This document shows positions 15,880-24,314 of a stretch of 64,000 nucleotides of DNA, piece by piece. Under the pieces are notes generated by a model, which made no database searches, was not told the origin of the DNA, and saw only the letters and a list, made by a program, of their open reading frames with translations. Within the stretch, counting starts at the first letter, position 1, and every line of letters begins with the position of its first letter. The stretch is from Chromobacterium rhizoryzae (GTDB taxonomy: Bacteria > Pseudomonadota > Gammaproteobacteria > Burkholderiales > Chromobacteriaceae). Location: positions 124,001 through 188,000 of the forward strand of contig NZ_CP066126.1 in assembly GCF_020544465.1 (NCBI RefSeq), given 5' to 3'. The translations under genes were made by a program, and so were the position numbers.

Positions 15880-16785
15880 TTAATCAGACCCGGCCTTCAA
15901 TAACTGTTCCCGCTCTAACTCTTCTAAATGCTTCCCCAGACGATTCATCTCAACCACACTGTTAACGTAGAATATCGGACGTTCAACAACAGCAAAAGGG
16001 CAGTCATCATAGGGTGGCTTCAACTCCAGCCCATAAATATAATCATAAGTATGTGAAAAAACCAAATACCCCTCACCTATCTCCTGTAATGTATGCGCAA
16101 TCGGATAAAGCCAGTCCTGGCACATATATTCGACGATTATATCGGAATAGCATTCCTTGATCTGAATGGCGACCTCTAAAGCACAAGCCAAGTAGGCCTC
16201 ACGAAACAGAGCCCCTAGCAGGACCAGGTGATCCAATGTCGGCGGGCTACTTTTCATTATATCCTGCAGCATTTGCCCATACGCTTTGCGGATGTAATCG
16301 CTGGGCATTGGAAAAATCGGCATCGACTTCTCATAGCTCTGATGGAAAACACTTCGGAATGCTTTTTCTCCGTAATAATCCGCTCGTGTAAACCCCAATC
16401 GACTCATTGCAGCCTGCGCAATATCGTGATAAACGACAATTTCTAAGTCGTTTCGCGTCAATAGCTGCCAATAAGGCGAGTAGAAAAGCTCCGCCGTACC
16501 AGAAAAAGTTGCCTCTTCCTCTACCAGTTGAATCAGATCGAAATCTCGTTTGGGGTGGTTGCCATTAGAAGGAAGCGTGCCATGCAAGCGTATCGTTTCG
16601 AAAATCCTACTACGCATCTGGGGGTCTTTCGGCCGACGCCCCAGTTTCTCCAGAAATAATAGGTCAAGCTGGTAGTCACTAAGCGAGGTTCTCGACTTAA
16701 CCGCGTAGTACCACAGTTTGGCGCGCAACCTATCTACCGGCGACTGGCGGGGGCGCCCTGTCCGCTTTGCATCACTTGGTATCAT
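15880..16785 (-). CDS. Unknown 301-aa protein
   Basis: I do not recognise this family. The start ATG 16785 follows GGGGAG. The N-terminus has KRTGRPRQSP, a basic AT-hook-like patch, followed by helical segments (RLRAKLWYYAVKSRTSLSDYQLDLLFLEKLG). The rest has many aromatic residues and no transmembrane segment or catalytic motif that I can see. It is divergent from the 86-aa gene across an 88-nt gap, so they probably share a regulatory region. Its place between an IS element and a Tn7-like transposon suggests it belongs to mobile or island DNA. Confidence 0.7.
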   Translation of the reverse strand: MIPSDAKRTGRPRQSPVDRLRAKLWYYAVKSRTSLSDYQLDLLFLEKLGRRPKDPQMRSRIFETIRLHGTLPSNGNHPKRDFDLIQLVEEEATFSGTAELFYSPYWQLLTRNDLEIVVYHDIAQAAMSRLGFTRADYYGEKAFRSVFHQSYEKSMPIFPMPSDYIRKAYGQMLQDIMKSSPPTLDHLVLLGALFREAYLACALEVAIQIKECYSDIIVEYMCQDWLYPIAHTLQEIGEGYLVFSHTYDYIYGLELKPPYDDCPFAVVERPIFYVNSVVEMNRLGKHLEELEREQLLKAGSD

Positions 16786-16873
16786 GAAACTCCCCTTTTC
16801 ATGGCCGCTTTCACGTTACCACAGAGTTTGGTATCACTCCTTTATACCTAGTCCAATCTGATTCCACCTGACC

Positions 16874-17134
16874 ATGACTACCTCTGCCTCCCTAGACGAA
16901 TTGCAGCGCAACTTGCTGGATGCCTATGGGCCCTTGATGGGCGATGCAGTGCTATGGCAAGCCTTGGGCTTCAAGACCTGGGCAGGTTTTGACAGGGCAA
17001 TACGTCAAGGAAAACTAGAGGTCCGTATCTTCACTTTGCCAGGAAGAAGGGGGAGATATGCGCTGACGTGCGATGTTGCAGCTTGGCTCTGGGACGTGCG
17101 TTCGACAGCCCCGAGCCCGCACGAAGCATGCTGA
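16874..17134 (+). CDS. Small unknown protein, possibly DNA-binding
   Basis: 86 aa: LDELQRNLLDAYGPLMGDAV, then WQALGFKTWAGFDRAIRQGK and LPGRRGRYALTCDVAAWLWD. The layout of a helix pair followed by a basic wing and CDVAAWLW resembles short excisionase/AlpA-like winged helix proteins that choose a column or helix by WQALGF-type motifs, but this is only a fold guess. A hairpin near 17214-17234 could end its transcript. Confidence 0.55.
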   Translation: MTTSASLDELQRNLLDAYGPLMGDAVLWQALGFKTWAGFDRAIRQGKLEVRIFTLPGRRGRYALTCDVAAWLWDVRSTAPSPHEAC

Positions 17135-17436
17135 GAAAGAGCCGCCATTAGACAAATGCCCTGCTGGGCACCGGAACCTCATCATGAAGGAGGGTCAGAA
17201 ATGTAAAAGGGTAACCTGACGGCTACCCCTTTGATGCAAAAGACGAGTCTTTTGACTTCAGCAATCAAAGTATCGTCTCGCGCATCTTAGCGGTCAAGCC
17301 ATTCCCCCCTGTATTCGGCCAAAAACGTTCAGTTTCGAACTGAACGGCGGATTTTCACGTTCCTTTTTTGGCCAACTTTCCAACAGATGCGTGGCTGCGC
17401 AGGGAGAGGTCTTGCCGGCGCAGCCGGGAGAAGACG
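17135..17436. promoter_or_regulatory. Palindrome-rich leader of the tns operon (probable transposon-end/promoter region)
   Basis: No gene is seen in these 302 bases. They hold several inverted repeats: AAAGGGTA/TACCCCTTT (imperfect, 17214-17234), CAAAAGAC-GA-GTCTTTTG (17237-17254), CGTTCAGTT-TCG-AACTGAACG (17326-17346), and an outer GGCCAAAAA/TTTTTGGCC pair around the last one. In Tn7-like elements the region before tnsA holds the transposon end with TnsB sites and the tns promoter, so these may be TnsB or regulator sites. I could not fix the exact terminal TGT. Confidence 0.4.
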
Positions 17437-18078
17437 ATGCAAGGAGTGCGACGAGTCGTTACCCGTAGGGGGCGGCACATCCGAGGTTATTTCCCCTCCA
17501 AGAAAATGAAACGGATGGTGCCATGGGAATCGCTGCAGGAACGCGATGCCCTGCTATTGCTGGAGCTATCACCAGGTGTCGTTGCTTTTAAAGCGCAACC
17601 TGAGAAGTTGCCGTATTGGGACGGGACCGCCATGCGCGTCCACGTCCCAGATCTGAGGGTACGTCTGTACGACGAGCACGTACTGTTCGTCGAGCTCAAG
17701 CCAGCATCCGAACTGGCCCGCCCCCAGGTCAAAGCGAAATACCACCAGATTGCCGAACAGCTGTTAGCACAAGGTCTGGATTATCGGCTTTTGACCGATA
17801 AGGAAATCCTGCAGGAGCCGCAGTTCAGTAATCTGAAACAGCTGCTGTACCACTACAACCATCCCGCGAGCCCCCTACCAACCCGCAGCCAGCTGGCTGT
17901 GGCCTTCTCTCAGACCGAATCCATCCCCTTGGCGCAATGCCTGGAGCGGTTCGGTTCAGACGTCACCGACACCCTGATCGCGCAAGCTCGACTCTACGTC
18001 GACCTGACTCAGCCCCTCGCGCCGGCCTCCCTCGTTCAACTACCTGTAGGAGAGCACCATGCAACGATTTACTTTTAA
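17437..18078 (+). CDS. tnsA: Tn7-like transposase endonuclease TnsA
   Basis: 213 aa from ATG 17437, which follows GGGAGA; the frame is open further upstream only through a TTG. TnsA cuts the 5' ends of the transposon in partnership with TnsB. The restriction-enzyme-like core is visible: HVPDLRVRLYDEHVLFVELKPA supplies the PD and ExK residues, after a SPGVVAFKAQPEKLPYW block. It is shorter than Tn7 TnsA, mainly at the C-terminus, as seen in several Tn7-like families. The gene overlaps tnsB by 20 nt. Confidence 0.9.
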   Translation: MQGVRRVVTRRGRHIRGYFPSKKMKRMVPWESLQERDALLLLELSPGVVAFKAQPEKLPYWDGTAMRVHVPDLRVRLYDEHVLFVELKPASELARPQVKAKYHQIAEQLLAQGLDYRLLTDKEILQEPQFSNLKQLLYHYNHPASPLPTRSQLAVAFSQTESIPLAQCLERFGSDVTDTLIAQARLYVDLTQPLAPASLVQLPVGEHHATIYF

Positions 18079-20023
18079 ACGCGGCCTGGGCTTCCTTCAG
18101 GGACAGACTCGCTGGCAGCTGGACCGCCGGCTGGCCAGCGGCAAGCTGCAACTGCTCTCAGATGAAGGCGAGGTTTTGACGCTGACCAACTCAGACATTC
18201 TGCAACGCTGGCAGTCCCAGGAGTGGATCATCGACGAGGAGTCATTGGCCAACCTCGGTGAGGCGATCTATCTCGTCACGCCGCGCGACCTGTCGACCTA
18301 TCCACTCAAACTTCAGGCCATTGCCAGGCGCCGCCTGCATTATCTGCAGGGCATCGACCCCGACCACACACCGTACAACAGGTCGGCTTGGGAGGCGCGC
18401 ATCAGTCAACTAGCCGGCGAGATCGATGACAAGTACCCGCCTTGCGCGTCGACCGTATCGGACTGGTGGCGGCGTTACCGGACCACCCGCTCCATTCTGA
18501 AACTGATCCCCTGGGGTCGGCCAGAGTCCAACCACCAGACTAAACCGGGCTATCAGCTGTTCGAGCAGGTCATCGCCGAGGTCTATCTCACCGACAACAA
18601 GCTGCCGAAGCTGGCGGTCTACCAGCGGATGAAGGCACGTACCGAGGCCATCAATCAATCGCTGTACGCGCAGGAGCAGATGAAATGCCCCGGCCGCACC
18701 ACGGTATATCGCTGGCTGGAGAATTTGCAGCAGGACTTGGTCGATCTAGCCCGCGAGGGCGCCGAGGCCGTGCGCATGAAATACCGCGTCGCGATCGGCC
18801 GTGTGGAGACCCAGGCCATCCTGGAACGGATCGAGATCGACCACACGCCGCTAGACCTCATCATCATTGATCTGGTGACAGGACTGGCATTGGGCAGACC
18901 GTGGATTACCGTGGCGATTGACCAGTACTCCCGGATGATCGTCGGCTTCTATATCAGCATTGGCGCGCCCTCCGCCAACTCGCTGCTGCAGTGCCTACGG
19001 CGGGCCATCCTGCCCAAGGAGGATCTGCTCAGTCAGTGGGCTGATATCAATAACCCTTGGCCAGCCTACGGCATCCCGCAGTTGGTCGCTGTCGACAATG
19101 GCCCTGATCTGCATAGCACCGGCTTTGAGCAGGCCTGCTTGGGTATGGGTATCACGCTGCAATTCTGCGGATCCAAGGTGTCATGGCAAAAAGGCGCAAT
19201 CGAACGGTTTATCCGAACGATGAGCGTGGACCTCATCCACACCCTGCCGGGCACCACGTTTTCCAATCCGCAGGAGCGCGGCGACTACCCGGCAGAAAAG
19301 AAGGCCTGCCTGGACATGGCCACGCTGACGCATTTACTGGTGCGCTGGATTGTCGATGTCTACAACGTCACGCCTCACCGCGGCATCAAAGGCCGGCCAT
19401 TGGATCGTTGGCAAGAGTCCGCCAACCGGGCCCCGATTGCGCTGCCCACCGACCCGCAACAGTTGGAGCTGATCGCCGGCATTCCGGCGAGCCGGACGCT
19501 GTTCCACTACGGCATCGAGTTCGAGGGCCTGCATTACAACGACCACCACGTGCAGTTGATCCGCCGGCGCTTCGGCAAAAACGTTCCCGTGGAGATCAAG
19601 AGCTACGAGGATGATGTCGGCCACATTCATGTGCTGGATCCGGACAACCGGGTGTATCTGCGCGTCCCCGCCCGCGATCAGGAGTACGCCGAGGGGCTGC
19701 CCCGGGAAATGCACCGCACCATCCGCGCCCATGCCCGCAAACGCTTCGGCGAGCTGTGCAACACCCCGGAGCTGCTGGAGGCGAAACGCGAGATCCAGAA
19801 ACTGGCTCAGGCGGCGCTGCAGCACAAGAAGATGGGTTACCGAAAGTCCGGCGCGCGCCAGTTCAACCTCAACAGCGAGGCGGTGCTGGAAAAACAGGAT
19901 CCGCTGGTCACCGCCAGAAAACCCGTTAAAACCCGCAAAGTCCCCGTTCCAGACGCCTTGCCTGACGGACTGCAGGATGAGCTGCCGGAGCTGTCGGTGT
20001 CAGCCAAGAAGGGAGGCGCGTGA
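18059..20023 (+). CDS. tnsB: Tn7-like DDE transposase TnsB
   Basis: 654 aa. It binds the transposon ends and joins the 3' ends to the target. N-terminal residues 1-60 form a TnsA-N/TnsB-type domain, followed by helix-turn-helix segments (CASTVSDWWRRY; GRTTVYRWLENLQQDL). The rve integrase core follows with Asp in IEIDHTPLD near residue 260, Asp in VAVDNGPD near 345 and Glu in KGAIERFIRT near 381. A C-terminal basic tail likely contacts TnsC. All catalytic residues are present. Confidence 0.93.
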   Translation: MQRFTFKRGLGFLQGQTRWQLDRRLASGKLQLLSDEGEVLTLTNSDILQRWQSQEWIIDEESLANLGEAIYLVTPRDLSTYPLKLQAIARRRLHYLQGIDPDHTPYNRSAWEARISQLAGEIDDKYPPCASTVSDWWRRYRTTRSILKLIPWGRPESNHQTKPGYQLFEQVIAEVYLTDNKLPKLAVYQRMKARTEAINQSLYAQEQMKCPGRTTVYRWLENLQQDLVDLAREGAEAVRMKYRVAIGRVETQAILERIEIDHTPLDLIIIDLVTGLALGRPWITVAIDQYSRMIVGFYISIGAPSANSLLQCLRRAILPKEDLLSQWADINNPWPAYGIPQLVAVDNGPDLHSTGFEQACLGMGITLQFCGSKVSWQKGAIERFIRTMSVDLIHTLPGTTFSNPQERGDYPAEKKACLDMATLTHLLVRWIVDVYNVTPHRGIKGRPLDRWQESANRAPIALPTDPQQLELIAGIPASRTLFHYGIEFEGLHYNDHHVQLIRRRFGKNVPVEIKSYEDDVGHIHVLDPDNRVYLRVPARDQEYAEGLPREMHRTIRAHARKRFGELCNTPELLEAKREIQKLAQAALQHKKMGYRKSGARQFNLNSEAVLEKQDPLVTARKPVKTRKVPVPDALPDGLQDELPELSVSAKKGGA

Positions 20024-21069
20024 TGGATCCGCTCGACTTGATGCGGCAGTTCGCCCCGAACGCCGGCTACACGTCCGACAAGGTGCTGGGCTACAAGCTG
20101 CAGTTGGAACCCATCTACCACCAACGCTTTCGCCACGCGCTGTTCCAGATCGCCGAACTGCATCACCGTCGCCGCGCGCATGGCGTGGGCGGCGGCGTGC
20201 TGTTGATCGGCCCCTCCGGCGCCGGCAAAAGCACCGTGCTTCGGGCGTATGAGGCCCAGTCACCACGCAGTTTTGAGACGCAGCGCACTCGGATTCCGGT
20301 CCTGATTGTGCGAGTGCCGTCGTCGCCGACGGTACGCAGTCTCGCCGGCGCCATCCTGGAGGCCATGGGGGACCGGAAGTCGCACCGCGGCACTGCCCCC
20401 GAGAAAACCACCCGGCTGGTCGACTTCTTCCCGCAATGCGGCGTGGAGTTGCTGCTGATCGATGAGTTCCAGCATCTGTTCTATACCCTCAGCGCGACAG
20501 CTTTCCGGGATGTCACCGATTGGCTGAAGAACCTGCTGGAGAGTACCTGCGTGGGCATGGTGGCGTGCGGGCTGCCGGCGGCCGAGCTGGTGATCCGCAG
20601 CAACGAGCAGTTGTCGCGCCGCTTCTCGCAGTGCATTCCCATGGATCCGTTCCAGCTCGACGATGAGGCGGACTTTCTGGAGTACCGGGGGCTACTCAAG
20701 GGCATCGCCCCCTGCCTGCCGCTGGGCTGCGAGATTCCCTTGCATGAGGCCAACCTGGCGCGGCGCATCCACACCGCCAGCTTCGGGCTGCTCGACTACA
20801 CCATCAAGCTGCTGGAGGGCGCGGTCTGCGCGGCCAACCTGGCCGGTCTCAACACGCTGTCGCTGGATGTGCTGGGCGCCGGCTTCCGCGAGCGGATCTG
20901 GAAGGACGTGCCCGACACGCTGAATCCCTTCCACCCTGAGTCGCCGCTACGCCCCCTCACTCGCCCTGGCGAGGTGTTCTACCCGCATACCCGTAAAGAC
21001 CCAGTCGGCTCGCCGGTGGCCATCAAGCTGGGCCTGCATCCAAGTAAAGGAGGCGTGACCCATGCGTGA
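20023..21069 (+). CDS. tnsC: Tn7-like AAA+ regulator TnsC
   Basis: 348 aa. The ATG at 20023 overlaps the tnsB stop (TGATG) and has GGGAGG upstream. Walker A GPSGAGKST lies near residue 62 and Walker B LLLIDEFQHL near 144; the AAA fold continues with MVACGLPAAELVIRSNEQL (sensor region) and SRRFSQ. TnsC links the target-selection protein TniQ to the TnsAB transposase and gives target immunity. It overlaps tniQ by 8 nt. Confidence 0.93.
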   Translation: MDPLDLMRQFAPNAGYTSDKVLGYKLQLEPIYHQRFRHALFQIAELHHRRRAHGVGGGVLLIGPSGAGKSTVLRAYEAQSPRSFETQRTRIPVLIVRVPSSPTVRSLAGAILEAMGDRKSHRGTAPEKTTRLVDFFPQCGVELLLIDEFQHLFYTLSATAFRDVTDWLKNLLESTCVGMVACGLPAAELVIRSNEQLSRRFSQCIPMDPFQLDDEADFLEYRGLLKGIAPCLPLGCEIPLHEANLARRIHTASFGLLDYTIKLLEGAVCAANLAGLNTLSLDVLGAGFRERIWKDVPDTLNPFHPESPLRPLTRPGEVFYPHTRKDPVGSPVAIKLGLHPSKGGVTHA

Positions 21070-23038
21070 CAGCACCATCCCCCAGCAAGATGCCCCCAGC
21101 TTGCTGATCCGGCCTCACCCATCGCGAACCGAGGGGCCAATCGGCTATCTGTTCCGACTGGCCGAGGCCAACTTTATGAGCCTGCGAGACCTGGAGCAGC
21201 TCGGCATCGCCTTCTCCCCGGAGGCCTTGCGACAGCAACAGCTGCTGCCTCCCGATTCGCTTTATCCGGAGCTGAACAGCCATATTCGCCACGTGGCCCA
21301 GTTGGAGCAGCATCAACCCAGCATCTGGAACCGACGCTTCGCCCGCTACTGCCCGTACTGCCTGGCGGAAGAAGCCCGGTGGCGGATCGGCTGGGAGCTG
21401 CTGTATTTCGACACCTGCCCCAAGCACGGCACCTGGCTGGTGGACCATTGTTCCAGTTGCGGCGAGTCGCTTACCTGGCACCGGGACAGCCTGCTCCGCT
21501 GCAACTGCGGCGCCGATCTGCGTCGGGAGATCCCGGAAGAAGCGCCTGCGGCCGCCATTTTGCTGGCGGAAACGCTGGAACAAATGCTGTTGCAGCAATC
21601 CGTTCCACAAGCGCATGGCTATCCCTTCCAAAGACTCAGCCTGGAGCAAACCCTGCGACTGATCCGTTATCTGGGCACCTATATGAATCCGGTCGCGACG
21701 CTCAGACCTCTCAAAATCGCTAATGCGGGCTTACTGGAAGTCTCCTGGCCCATCACCTCATTAGCGGCGGAAGTGCTGGTCTTCTGGCCCGAGAAATTCC
21801 ATGAGGCGCTCGACACACTGCAGACGTCCAGTGGGGATCCACAGATCAGCCTGAATACCGTTTTTGAGGAGGCCTACCGCTACCTTTATCTGGGAGGACT
21901 TCGCGATGGGGTCTACCTCCCGGTGCGCGAGGCTTTCGAGCAATGGGTGACGCAGCGCTGGAAAGGCGGTGTGGCCAGACGGAATCGCCGGTTCACCATC
22001 GAGGTCCTGGAGAACATCCAGTGGATTCCTGGCAAGGCGGCGGCCGACCGACTCGGTATCTCCATGGCGCGGCTGCGCTACCTGATCCGTTCCGGGCAAC
22101 TGGAAGGGCAAGAAACCATCAGCAGCAAAGGCCGCCGCTTCCTGATGGTGCGCAAAGACCGGCTGATCCAGGTGGAGGAACAACTTGCGGGGGAAATCAC
22201 CATGACCAAGGCCATGGAGGTGCTGGGTCTGGGCAAGGTGCGGATGCGACGGATCCTGAAGCTGCTGTTCCCCTCCGCCCGCCGAGTCAACGACCAGCCT
22301 TTGCTGCCATGGTGCATTTCCAGCTCGGAGGTCTATCAGTTGGCCGAGTTCGGCGAGGCGCTGCCGCGGGTCTATTCTCTCGATGAAGACGAAACTTCGC
22401 TGGCCGACGTGCTGCACTATTGGCAGTGGAATGCCGACGAAGTCGTGTCGTTGGTTGAGGAGATCCAGGCAGGCAAGCTGGCCGTCTGCGCCACCCTCAT
22501 CGGCAAGACCGGGATCACGCGCTGGGTGTTCAAGCGCAAGGCCTTGCAGCTGTGGCGAGCCAGCCTTCCCACGGATCGGGCCAACTGGGTCACCATTCCG
22601 GAGTTGGCCGAAGTGCTGGGGGTGAAGCAGCAGGTGGCGTACTGGCTGACGCAGAACGATTACATCCGCTCGCACAAGCTGGGCAACCAGAAGCACCAAG
22701 GCTCCAGAGTGCGCAAAGCAGATGTCGACCGCTTCCTGCGGCAGTACATCTTCGGTACCGAGATCGCAGACCTGACCGGCCGCTCGCCCAGGAAAGTGAT
22801 GAACATGCTCAAGCACTTAGCCATCTACCCGCTGCGCGGCACCAGCATCGAAGCTTGCCGCCAACTGGTATATACTCGCACCGATACGCTTACCCGATTT
22901 ATCGAGAGATATCAGGTGGGGGATCCGATCAAGTGGCGGGACACGGTGCAGCGGCGGCGAAAGGCCTGGGAGAGGATCTTCCAGGAAGATGGGACGCCCG
23001 TACCGCCTCCGTCCCACTTTCGTCTAGAACCCCGTTGA
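21062..23038 (+). CDS. tniQ: TniQ/TnsD-like target-selection protein
   Basis: 658 aa, in the length range of site-choosing TnsD rather than the short Cas-linked TniQ. The N-terminus has the TniQ signature RPHPSRTEGPIGYLFRLAEA and two zinc-binding clusters (YCPYC with CPKH; HCSSC with CNCG). The C-terminal two thirds carry repeated helix-turn-helix units (RLGISMARLRYLIRSGQLEG; ITMTKAMEVLGLGKVRMRRI; LAEVLGVKQQVAYWLTQND), probably reading the attachment site DNA. The target is not evident: no glmS, comM or tRNA gene is in the window. A terminator follows at 23163. Confidence 0.9.
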   Translation: MRDSTIPQQDAPSLLIRPHPSRTEGPIGYLFRLAEANFMSLRDLEQLGIAFSPEALRQQQLLPPDSLYPELNSHIRHVAQLEQHQPSIWNRRFARYCPYCLAEEARWRIGWELLYFDTCPKHGTWLVDHCSSCGESLTWHRDSLLRCNCGADLRREIPEEAPAAAILLAETLEQMLLQQSVPQAHGYPFQRLSLEQTLRLIRYLGTYMNPVATLRPLKIANAGLLEVSWPITSLAAEVLVFWPEKFHEALDTLQTSSGDPQISLNTVFEEAYRYLYLGGLRDGVYLPVREAFEQWVTQRWKGGVARRNRRFTIEVLENIQWIPGKAAADRLGISMARLRYLIRSGQLEGQETISSKGRRFLMVRKDRLIQVEEQLAGEITMTKAMEVLGLGKVRMRRILKLLFPSARRVNDQPLLPWCISSSEVYQLAEFGEALPRVYSLDEDETSLADVLHYWQWNADEVVSLVEEIQAGKLAVCATLIGKTGITRWVFKRKALQLWRASLPTDRANWVTIPELAEVLGVKQQVAYWLTQNDYIRSHKLGNQKHQGSRVRKADVDRFLRQYIFGTEIADLTGRSPRKVMNMLKHLAIYPLRGTSIEACRQLVYTRTDTLTRFIERYQVGDPIKWRDTVQRRRKAWERIFQEDGTPVPPPSHFRLEPR

Positions 23039-23162
23039 TCTGTCGTGGGGCTCATCTAGAGGAAGATGGGATCCTACAGAGGGTGTAGGAGCCCGCGGAT
23101 ATTTAGATATCTCCCACTTTTCTGGATTTTTGGGATTTTGTGCCCGGCAACCAGATTAATAG

Positions 23163-23191
23163 ATGGCCTCCAAAAATGGAGGCCATTTTTT
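23163..23191 (+). terminator. Rho-independent terminator after tniQ
   Basis: Perfect 9-bp stem ATGGCCTCC/GGAGGCCAT with a 6-nt loop, followed by six T. It separates the tns operon from the cargo operon. Confidence 0.9.
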
Positions 23192-23210
23192 GTCTTAATG
23201 GTGGTAACTG

Positions 23211-23375
23211 ATGGGTGTTGAAGTCCGAGTGGAAGCAGGACCACATGTTGGTCAAAGCCGTCGGCTAGTAAGGCAATACGAAAAGGGTGGTTTATGGCCG
23301 TCTGTACACACTCGGTTATTGAGACTTATTCCATCATCGAGTGAATTGAATGAGCTATTAAGATTTAAAATGTAA
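23211..23375 (+). CDS. Small 54-aa ORF, possible bS21-like protein
   Basis: ATG 23211 to TAA 23375. The sequence starts MGVEVRVEAGPHVGQSRRL and continues VRQYEKGGLWPSVHTRLL, ending in a PSSSELNELLRFKM tail. The spacing of VRVEAG, (S/L)RRLxRQ, EKGGL and a PS element recalls ribosomal protein S21. A weak GGTGG lies before the start. It could equally be a chance ORF in the leader of the methylase operon, or a small regulator. It lies between the terminator and the methylase promoter region. Confidence 0.35.
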   Translation: MGVEVRVEAGPHVGQSRRLVRQYEKGGLWPSVHTRLLRLIPSSSELNELLRFKM

Positions 23376-23441
23376 GTTAAAAATACTATTGTCATATAAA
23401 TAAAAATTCATATAAAGTCAACAGTGCGAGGTGAATGCATA

Positions 23442-24302
23442 ATGACTAATGAACAGCATGCGCAGAATGAGTTCAAAGTCCGTCAGCGCAGCCGTTTAAT
23501 CCCTTTTTTGGCGTGGGCAGGGGGGAAGAGATGGTTTGTAAGCAAGTACGCACACCTATTACCTACACAGTTTAACCGTTATATCGAACCATTTTTAGGC
23601 GCCGGTTCGGTCTACTTTCACCTACAGCCACAAGAGGCAATTCTTGGTGACCTTAATGAAGAGTTGATCTGTGCTTATCGCGGGATTCAGTTTGATTGGG
23701 GAGCTCTTGAGCGCAGTCTTAAGTACCGGCAACGCGCGCATAAAGATGATCCCGATTACTTCTATCGTACCCGGGAGCGCATGCCTCGCAATACGGTACA
23801 ACGTGCTTCGCGCTTTATATATCTCAATCGCACATGCTTTAACGGCATTTACCGGGTAAACCGCCAGGGTAAGTTCAATGTGCCGCGTGGCTCTAAATCC
23901 AAAGTTGTGTTGGAGACGGATAGCTTTAAAGAAATATCAAGTCTTCTTCAAAATGCTGAGCTGCGGGTATCTGATTTTGAAGCTTTAATCGATGAGGCAG
24001 TAGAAGGAGATTTCGTTTTTGCGGATCCACCATACACCGTGCGTCATAACTACAACGGATTCATCAAATACAACGAAATTCTCTTCTCGTGGGAGGATCA
24101 GCAACGCTTGGCTGCTACCTTGACAAGGGCGGCGCAGCGCGGCGTCAAATTGATTTGCACGAATGCAAATCACGAATCAGTGCGAGAGCTCTACTGCGGC
24201 ATGGAGTTTCAGCTTATCCAAGTTGCACGCAACTCCAGTATTTCCGCCAAGAGTGCCAGTCGTAAGAATTTTGAAGAACTGATCGTGCTAGCAAATATTT
24301 AA
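23442..24302 (+). CDS. Dam-type (D12 class) adenine-N6 DNA methyltransferase
   Basis: 286 aa from ATG 23442, preferred over the in-frame GTG at 23424 because GAGGTG lies 7-12 nt upstream. It has the SAM-binding start FLAWAGGKRWF, motif I EPFLGAGSVYFHL, the Dam-family block FNGIYRVNRQGKFNVPRG and catalytic motif IV ADPPY near residue 195. The FNGIYR...FNVP block is the one shared with GATC methylases, so GATC is a fair guess. It is first in an operon with herA (12 nt) and nurA (17 nt). The leader is very A+T-rich and could hold its promoter. Confidence 0.9.
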   Translation: MTNEQHAQNEFKVRQRSRLIPFLAWAGGKRWFVSKYAHLLPTQFNRYIEPFLGAGSVYFHLQPQEAILGDLNEELICAYRGIQFDWGALERSLKYRQRAHKDDPDYFYRTRERMPRNTVQRASRFIYLNRTCFNGIYRVNRQGKFNVPRGSKSKVVLETDSFKEISSLLQNAELRVSDFEALIDEAVEGDFVFADPPYTVRHNYNGFIKYNEILFSWEDQQRLAATLTRAAQRGVKLICTNANHESVRELYCGMEFQLIQVARNSSISAKSASRKNFEELIVLANI

Positions 24303-24314
24303 AAAGGGTAGGTT

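Noticed and set aside
17140..23038. CRISPR-associated transposon
   Set aside because: TniQ is long and TnsD-like; no Cas genes or repeat array lie nearby.
23072..23088. CCTACA/TGTAGG hairpin after tniQ as terminator
   Set aside because: Only 6 bp and without a T run; the strong terminator at 23163 serves better.
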